A stretch of 64,000 bases of DNA, taken from assembly GCF_040712315.1 (NCBI RefSeq), contig NC_134013.1, forward strand, positions 80,172,001 to 80,236,000. Direction: 5' to 3'. Shown piece after piece: positions 56,735 to 64,000 of the stretch (its first letter is position 1; each line of letters starts with the position of its first letter). Both the position numbers and the translations under genes were made by a program. Under the pieces are notes generated by a model. That model saw only the letters and a program-made list of their open reading frames with translations. It searched no databases and was not told the DNA's origin. Source of the stretch: Castanea sativa. Taxonomy: Eukaryota > Streptophyta > Magnoliopsida > Fagales > Fagaceae.

Positions 56735-57153
56735 TGGCCTGTTTGGATGTTTAAAAAAGGAGGGGGAGTAGAGTAGAGGGAAGGGGAGTAATTCAATTAC
56801 CTTGTTTGGGAGTTTTTTAAGGAAGGAGGGGGAGGGGTTTGGAGGGGTTTGAAGGGGTTTTAACTACCTCTAACCCCCTCATTTTTAATTCCCCCAAATT
56901 GGAGAGATTTGGAGGGAGAGTAGAGCACATAAAATTATTGATAAAATAAATTACCTAATTTACCCTTATTATATTTATAAAATTACAATGTTAAAAACAA
57001 GGGGAAGGGCTAATTACTCCCTTCTCCCTTACTAATTATAAAAACATCCAAACAAGGTGGAGGGTAATCATTCTCCACTACTCTCCTCCACACTACTCCC
57101 CTCCCCTCTACTTCCCTCTACTCTCCTCCCTCTCTAAACTCCCAAACAGGCCA
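56735..57153. mobile_element. Tourist-like MITE, 419 bp, unit 2 only
   Basis: The ends are perfect complements: TGGCCTGTTTGG at the left and CCAAACAGGCCA at the right. TAA flanks it at 56732-56734 and 57154-57156, while unit 1 at about 42273 has a single TAA in the same context (GATTAAAGTGG). The element is unusually G-rich on its left half and C-rich on its right half (AGGGGGAGG-like against CCCCTCCCCT-like) and can fold back. Confidence 0.9.
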
Positions 57154-58752
57154 TAAAGTGGCACTGTGTCAGTTTTCTTAGAAAAGTAAATCTTCAAAAA
57201 GTAGATTTTAATAACCAAATCACCAAACTGGAAATGAAATACTTCTGCCACGAAAATCAAGTTTTTAATAATAATAAAAAACGTATATAAATCAAAAACC
57301 AAGCATTTGTTTAATATTATTAAATTAAGATTTTATTTTCTTGATAAAATATATGAAAGTAAGTACGAGACAATCTTTTTTTTTTTTTTCCTTGTTAAGA
57401 TATATGGGAAAATGTCTTAAAAAAACTAACAGTGGTGTATATCTAAAAAGTCTAACCCTTTAATATACTGGACAAGTTTTACAACAAGAATAACGTTGAT
57501 AGCATATAAAGAGAAGAAAATGAATGTTGCCAATTGGAATTTTCTAAGGAGACTGAAAGAGTTCGTGGCTAACGGTGAGAGCTCAAGTGCTCGACCATGA
57601 CTACCTCATCGCAGCGACCTCATAAGTGGTTACGGTCATAAAAGATTCATTGTCTAACCAAACGCAACTCTGATGTCCAAAAATAAGTCAAGCTGAAAGA
57701 CCATGTCATTAATGTATATCAAGCTTAGCAAACAAAGGGGGAAAAAGATAAAATATTTACTATATTTACTTGTAGTAAAACACTTTCCATATGGAATAAT
57801 AGTTACAATATAAAGAAACACAAGGAGACTTTTGCCCTTATTTTGTAAAAATAATAGCAATATGTCCCAATTTTGAAACTATTTAGGTTCATATCCCTGT
57901 TTTGAAACTTAATTTTAACAAAATTAAATTTGGTATAAAACCAGATATCCTCAAAATTGAGTTATATGTAAATTTTTAATTGAAACTCGACTTTAGCAGA
58001 GTCAAGTTTCACTTACATTTAAAAAAAAAAATTAATTGGCAAAATATGCATATAACTCGACATTGCTAATGTCAAGTTCCACTTGTAACTAGATTTTGTT
58101 AAAATCGAGTTTCAAAATAAGGACACGAGCTTAAATAGTTTCAAAACAGGGACATATTGTTATTTTTGCAAAATAAGGGCAAATGCCCAATATCCCAAAA
58201 AAAAATACATGTAATTGCTCGGGCAATCAGGCAATTGCATTTACTCATAACTACCTTACACCAAAACAATTACACGCAGTTGCAAAGCAACAAAGAGGTG
58301 GAGGTGAGAAGCAAATGAGTGAGGAAATACCAAAATGCCAAAAAGTAAAACTGACTGTGACCAAAGAGATAGAAAGTGTGGTGGGAGATTTTTTTTTTTT
58401 TTTTAATGGCTCGTACGGCATGTATAATTGCCTTGGTCCATTTAAACCTGAACTTTATGGTGTGGGACCACTAAAGTTGCTTAGGGCTATCCATATGGGC
58501 ACAACATTTTTAAACTGAAACATCACAACTCGAATCACAACCCTCAAATTTGCAATGATGATGGTTCAAGAGACTCCTACCATTAGGCAGCCACCGTTAG
58601 TGGTTAGAGAAAGGGTTAATTATATATAGATATTCTATACGGAATAATAACCATTTGAAGCTAATACATGAAAAACTCTCAAATGCCCGTTACACAAGGT
58701 CCTAGATGCTTTTTTAATTATATATAAAATGGGGAAAAGCTTAACCATTAAG

Positions 58753-59729
58753 GGCAAATTTTTTTAAATAACTACAAAACTCAAACAATATCATTAGTAA
58801 GCAAAGGTTTGAAACAAATTTGGTTTCTAACAAATCGAGTGTGTAGGGGTCGATTTTACTGTAGTAAATCGAGTTTCAAAGACTCGATTTCCATGAGGTG
58901 TGTTGCTGACGCGGAGGAAAAAAATCCACGTGGAAATCGAGTCTCTAAGACTCGATTTCCCTCAGAAAATACCCAGAACACGATTTGTCGTCCGATCACC
59001 CAGAACCCAAAACAGCAGAAATCATCAATGCAGAAAATGAAGAACTCGCCATGTCCTCCGATCACCGCCCCCAAGAACTCGCCAATATTTCTTTGGCAAA
59101 CCAGAAACCAGAAACCGAGAACATCAACCCAGAAAACACAAATAGACCAACCAAAAATGAAAAAAAAAACCCAGAAATCAACCCAGAAAAAATAGAAAAT
59201 GAATAAAGAGACAAACCAAACCAGAAATCACAGAAAAGGAACCTTCGGTGCCGAGATCAACAAACCCAAGCCGCTCCGGTGCCGAGATCGTCAAACCCAT
59301 GGTGCTTCGGTGCTGAGATCGTGAATTTTGGGTTTGAGTTTTTGCTCCGATTTCGAGATCGTGATTTTTGGGTTTGGAATTTTGAGAAAAGGGTTTGGAT
59401 GTTTGAGGAAGAAGGAAGAACTTTCTTCGGACAGAAGATGGAGAAAGAACCAAAAAAAAAAAAAAAAAAGAGAAAAAGAACAGAGGAGGAAGATGGGTTT
59501 TCTGCGTTGGGTTGGTTATGAAGGAACTCGAGTCTTAGAGACTCGATTTCCACGTGGATTTTTTTCTCCACATCAGCAATGCTTCTCATGGAAATCGAGT
59601 CTTTAGAACTCGATTTGCTACAGTAAAATCGAGTCCGTCGGACTCGATTTGTTAGAAACCAAATTTTTTTCAAACCTTTGCTTACTAATGATATTGTTTG
59701 AGTTTTGTAGTTATTTAAAAAATTTTGCC
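58753..59729. mobile_element. Mutator-like element, non-autonomous, 977 bp, unit 2 only
   Basis: The left end GGCAAATTTTTTTAAATAAC and the reverse-complemented right end GGCAAAATTTTTTAAATAAC begin terminal inverted repeats of about 205 bp, roughly 90% alike by eye. The 9 bp ACCATTAAG flanks it at 58744-58752 and 59730-59738, and unit 1 at about 43837-43845 has one copy. Long inverted repeats and a 9 bp duplication fit MULEs. The terminal repeats hold several ACTCGATTT/AAATCGAGT words that form further hairpins. The interior (about 58970-59515) has no transposase; it may be captured host DNA, but I cannot name a source. Confidence 0.9.
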
Positions 59730-60309
59730 ACCATTAAGCCATAAAACAAAGCTTCTTGGAGAGGCATTGTACATATCTTCTTCATGAAGATTTTCAAAGT
59801 TGCTTAAGGCTTCTAGAAAAAAGAATGGTTTTTCTTTTTAGCGTTTTTTACACATTCTTTGTGAGTGCCCTTTTGGGCCTTTTCTTTTATAAATTTTTTT
59901 ATTGGTGGAATAAGCTTGGAAATTTGGGAATAGCTTATCTAGTTTTTTTATAATATTCATTTACTAAAAGTGTGCTAAAGTATACTTGTACTTTGAATTA
60001 TTTTGAAAAATAATAAGAAAATACTGGAAAAAGTGAGGTTTTAAAAAACTGTATATCAAAACCAAAGAAAGTTAAAAAACTAAAAGTTGATACTAAACAC
60101 ACTCCTAGTGTCCATGTGGGAATAGTTTATTTAGTTTTTTGCTGAAATTTTGTTGCTACAAGTGTATTAAAGTATACTTGTACCTTTTTGAAAAAAATAG
60201 AAAAAGTGAGGAAAAGTGAGGTTTTAAACGTTGCATATAAAAACTGTACATAAAAGTTAAAAACTAAAACTAATGCCAAACAGACTCTAGTATCATTCCA
60301 TTAAACTTA

Positions 60310-60449
60310 GGGCTTGTTTGGTTGGTTAGTTCTAACCAACATTTTCACATTTTAAACAACCTTACACACATTTCAACAGACTTTTTCACCCACACGTATA
60401 TCAAAAACACCTAAACAACATTACTCAAACTAACCTACCAAACAGGCCT
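60310..60449. mobile_element. Tourist-like MITE, 140 bp, unit 2
   Basis: Counterpart of 44423-44562 with the same ends and TTA at 60307-60309 and 60450-60452. It was inserted before the duplication. Confidence 0.8.
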
Positions 60450-60924
60450 TTAATACTCTAGCTCGGTTTGGTTCCAATTCTCATTTGAGGAAAGGTTTCC
60501 ATTTTCTTAGAGGAAACTAGTTTTTTCTATTAGATCTGTAGACCGTTTACCCTTTGGCCTCACAGGAATCAAGTTGTCTTATAATTTCAATGGCTAACAA
60601 TAACCTTCATAAATTGTGTTTAAACAAAGCTTTAGGGTCCGTTTGGTTGGAAGGATGAAAAAGTGGGAGGATAGAAAATTGAGAGAGGATGAAAAAGTGA
60701 GATAATAGAAAAAAATTTAGTGTCCCTTATTTCTGTTTGGCCGGAAGGGTAGAAAAGTGGATAAATGAAAAACTTTTTTGTTTGGTTGAAAATAAAGTTT
60801 GTATAAATTTACCATCATGTCCCTATTAAATTAAACAAAAAGTAACACATTATATTTATAAAAAATAATGTATAGATGGACACTCCTGTAAAAAAAAAAA
60901 AAAATAGCGTAAAAAATTAACCCA

Positions 60925-61705
60925 AAATTGTTTTCTAAAAAAAAAAAAAACAAAAACAAAAACCAACCAAAATTAATGAGAAAATAAACATATGAGCAAA
61001 CCCCCCCCCCCCCTCTTCCAAAAAGAAGAAGAAGAAGAAGAAAGCTACACATCTAGCAAAAAAATCAAAGAAAAAATAAACCAACACGTTAGTACCAGTG
61101 AAAGGAAAAAAGAAAAAGAAAAAGGAAGCCAACACACATTAGTAACAGAAAGAAAAAATCAAAGGAAAAAGAAAAAATCAAAGGAAAAAGAAAAAAAGAA
61201 GCTTACACATTGGAGACTTGGAGGTGAATTTCAATGCTATTTTGGGAAGCTCATTTTATGAGTTTTTCCTTCTCAGTTTTCTCTCTATTTTGGGTAGAAA
61301 ACTTTTTAGTGGGTCCGTGGAGAAAATACCTGAAGCTGTTTTCTAAAAAAAGCAAAAATCAACCAAAATTAATGAGAAAATAAACATATGAGCACCCCCC
61401 CCCCCAAAAAAAAAGAAGAAGAAGAAGAAAGCTACACATTTAGCAAAAAAATCAAAGAAAAAATAAACCAACACGTTAGTACCAGTGAAAGGAAAAAATA
61501 AAAAGAAAAAGGAAGCCAACACACATTAGTAACAGAAATAAAAAATCAAAGGAAAAAGAAAAAAAGAAGCTTACACATTGGAGACTTGGAGGTGAATTTC
61601 AATGCTATTTTGGGAAGCTCATTTTATGAGTTTTTCCTTCTCAGTTTTCTCTCTATTTTGGGTATAAAACTTTTTAGTGGGTCCGTGGAGAAAATACCTG
61701 AAGCT
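60925..61705. repeat. Two-copy tandem repeat, unit about 400 bp, unit 2
   Basis: Counterpart of 45040-45780. The first copy has an expanded C-run (about 61001-61014) and an extra GGAAAAAGAAAAAATCAAA block, so the repeat was already two copies when the region duplicated. Confidence 0.8.
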
Positions 61706-62017
61706 TACTATTTATTTTCCTTCCTCTCCACCCAACCAAACACAATCTAAAAAGTTTTCCTTTTTATTTTCTCTCAAAAGTCTTCCATCCACCTTATTTC
61801 ACCTTTAAACAAACACTCCTTTAGTTTAATTTACTATGCAAGCAAGGTAAACCAGGAAGAGGATCAATAATTAACTTTAAAAATTACAAGATTAAGGTTT
61901 TGTTGTTCGTTGCATTGTAAATGTTGTTGTAATTAGATTAGGAAAAAATAAAACTATTATAATGGTTAACAAATAAAAAAATTGAAGGGATATAATTTTC
62001 CTCAAATATATATATAT

Positions 62018-62795
62018 TGTAAGTGTATAATTACGCCTGAACCCAAAAACAAACGTAGGCTCAGACCCAATGAGCCTTAAACAATAAAATTTGTAGAGTG
62101 TGAGTTCACAATCTAGTTTAGTGGTGTTCGAAACTTGATGAACAGGCTAGAATGTTACAGTATTTGCAAACAATGGACGAATAGGGCAAATGAACCTCCT
62201 CGGACGTAAGCCGATGACGATTTATGTATTATTTCTCTTTTTCTTTCAAAGATTACAGTTCTTAGTTATTCTCTAATTCTCAAAAAAAAAAAAAACCCCT
62301 TCCCTTTACTCTCTTCATTTTTTCTTTAAATACTTCTTCTCCTTCCCTCTTTATCCCCGTGTCACACAAATTACCCTATTAGACACCTGTCCCATCCACC
62401 ACCCTCTAGAAGTCTTCAAATGATAGCAAGAAGACTGACTTCTACTGTTCAGGGGTCATTTCCCCATTAATGCGGCTAGAGAGGTAGATGCAGGGTCTTT
62501 AATGTGGAGGTAGCAGCCTTTTTCCCCAGATATTTCTGTTACACCTTTACATCTAGAGGGTGTTTAGATCACCCTCTTACCCTTCAGTTTTCCCAGAGTT
62601 CTACCTTTAATCTTCTTAGCTAGTCCCAAGGTCATTGCTGGGCTTGTCCGAGAGGACAGTACTCCTCGGACACATCCTCGGACCATTACAACGTAGACTA
62701 ACTTGTGGGCCTGGAGGCCTTAATAAAAAACAAACTTGTATTCATCAAAAAAATCTCAAGCTCAAATATTTATTCGGGAACTTCTACCTCCCACA
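62018..62795. mobile_element. Solo LTR, 778 bp, unit 2
   Basis: TG...CA element orthologous in position to 46104-46879, flanked by TATAT at 62013-62017 and 62796-62800. Differences between the two accumulated after the duplication. Confidence 0.7.
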
Positions 62796-63091
62796 TATAT
62801 AGAAGAAAAAAAAAATCGATTTGTGTGATAATATTTAATACTACATGTATTTTTGATTGTGACATAGATGACCTTTCTATATTTTTTTTGGCTGAGTGGA
62901 TAAACTTTCTATTTAATACTGGTGAGAGGTAAAAATCTATGTAAACCTCATAAAAGGTTGATGACCATATTAAGAATAACTCTTTATTAGCTATTGTGAC
63001 CCTTCAATAAATTTAAATTATTGAGGGGAGCTATAAATTAAAATTTTATAGTATTTTTTAAAAAAAGTCACATATTTTTTTTGAAAAACAA

Positions 63092-63096
<5 letters not shown>

Positions 63097-63144
<48 letters not shown>
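63097..63144. repeat. (AC)n(AT)n microsatellite, long allele
   Basis: Matches 47178-47209, but the AT run is about 20 units instead of about five, so the difference arose after duplication. Confidence 0.85.
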
Positions 63145-63146
<2 letters not shown>

Positions 63147-63598
63147 AAGATGATGAGATAAGGGAATGAACTCACACGCCAATACCAACAAAAAGTCACA
63201 TCTATTGGTCCAAAAAAACTACATTTATCACATAAATGGATGCAATAATAATTTTGAAAATGAAACCAAATTTGATGGATTACCAAAATAAAATTTTCAA
63301 AATTGATAGACCATAATGAAAATACCCCACTCTCTAATTGGTTTCATTTTCAAATTTATTTTTTCATGTCCTATATTTACTGAAGGGTCACATTAGTTAC
63401 AGGCATGAACGAATCAAATGAAAAATTTCAGACTCAAAGAATCAAAATAAAAATAATCACAATCTATCAACAAAAAGAAAAAAGTACTCTTAAATCTTAA
63501 TTAATAAAAATCTAATAAGAACAACCAATGACGTAGTGGGCATGTGGCTTTCGTAAAGAGCGAGGAACCTGAAAGATGCTTCACAAAAAGCGCTAGAC

Positions 63599-63601
63599 TT
63601 A
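63599..63601. other. Empty target site of the Harbinger element
   Basis: GCGCTAGAC-TTA-AATGGGAATCG in unit 2 matches the fused flanks of the element in unit 1 (GCACTAGAC-TTA before 47667 and TTA-AATGGGAATCG after 52751). There is one TTA and no footprint, which fits a site that was never occupied rather than an excision scar. Confidence 0.9.
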
Positions 63602-63765
63602 AATGGGAATCGAATCGTGGACTTTACAGCATTCGCAAGTAAAGTCGTTCATTTCGAGGCCCACGCACAACAAATCAGTACAGAAACCTCTCTCTCTCTA
63701 CTCACCCAAAAAAAAAAAAAAGAAAAAAAAAAGGGGTAACCAATATTTTTTTTTTGGTAACAATA

Positions 63766-63922
63766 ATAGGGGTTAATTAGGTTATTGCAGCCCACGGGCA
63801 GGACACTTGGATTAAAACTTATCTATTAAAAATTATCTATTAAGGATTGGCTGCATCCAAAATAGATGAGTTTTAACTCGAGCGCCCTACTCGAGGGCTG
63901 ACGTAGTTTAACTAACTCCTAT
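63766..63922. mobile_element. Fold-back MITE-like element, unit 2
   Basis: Counterpart of 52922-53064, slightly longer through an internal repeat of TTAAAAATTATCTATTA. The right flank differs from unit 1 by a small indel (CTATTATTGTTTATC against CTATACC). Confidence 0.6.
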
Positions 63923-64000
63923 TATTGTTTATCTAAAAAAAAAATCATATGAAAAATACTAGAAATAAAAACTTAAAAAACAAAATTTACAAATTGCTTG

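Larger units (their letters stand above)
53475..64000. repeat. Tandem segmental duplication, unit 2 (continues past the window)
   Basis: Collinear with 39011-53133 once the Harbinger element of unit 1 and the two unit-2-only insertions (56735-57153 and 58753-59729) are set aside. The window ends at the position matching about 53133, so roughly 340 bp of the unit should follow. Ordinary stretches inside (for example 55330-56730, 57157-57830, 59739-60300) are copies of unit 1 DNA without genes. Confidence 0.93.

Noticed and set aside
58809..59673. Several overlapping ORFs of 70-140 codons in the MULE
   Set aside because: They overlap on both strands, arise partly from the terminal inverted repeats, and match no family I know.

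Overview
This is a nuclear genome window from a woody dicot. Plant-type genes with GT-AG introns sit in AT-rich DNA packed with LINE, SINE, LTR and MITE remnants. One SINE (about 21617-21775) and the LTR family (46104, 62018, 22 kb) look like repeats I associate with Fagales trees such as oak, beech or chestnut; that placement is inference from memory and no database was consulted.

Layout. 1-14943: the 3' part of an ENHANCED DISEASE RESISTANCE 2-like gene on the + strand, with twelve exons I could phase exactly. It begins inside the START-type domain and runs through the DUF1336/EDR2_C domain to the stop. Its introns hold RTE and L1 fragments, SINEs, a 246 bp tandem duplication and a fold-back MITE. 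14944-25831: intergenic, with a 5'-truncated LINE bounded by an 18 bp target duplication, SINEs and an LTR-like remnant. 25832-29189: a two-exon LRR receptor-like kinase resembling MOL1, with degenerate kinase motifs. 29950-30670: a LINE RNase H remnant. 31357-32271: an intronless HemD-family (uroporphyrinogen-III synthase-like) gene on the - strand. 33591-38503: a complete eight-exon PIG-A/SETH2 gene on the - strand (first enzyme of GPI-anchor synthesis), preceded by a probable non-coding leader exon at 40756.

39011-64000: a tandem segmental duplication with a period of about 14.46 kb. Unit 1 (39011-53474) carries a Ty1-copia fragment, the PIG-A leader exon, MITEs, a solo LTR and a 5085 bp PIF/Harbinger transposon. 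Unit 2 (53475 to the window end) repeats these but lacks the Harbinger element and shows its intact empty site. Unit 2 instead has two insertions of its own: a 419 bp Tourist-like MITE with a TAA duplication and a 977 bp Mutator-like element with a 9 bp duplication. The two units therefore act as each other's pre-insertion reference.

The host genes are not an operon and show no common pathway. The strongest signals are the duplication that copied the PIG-A promoter/leader, the dated-by-context transposon insertions, the premature stops in both Harbinger genes, a GC-AG intron in PIG-A, and minimal retro-insertions consisting of little more than a poly(T) tract between long target duplications.
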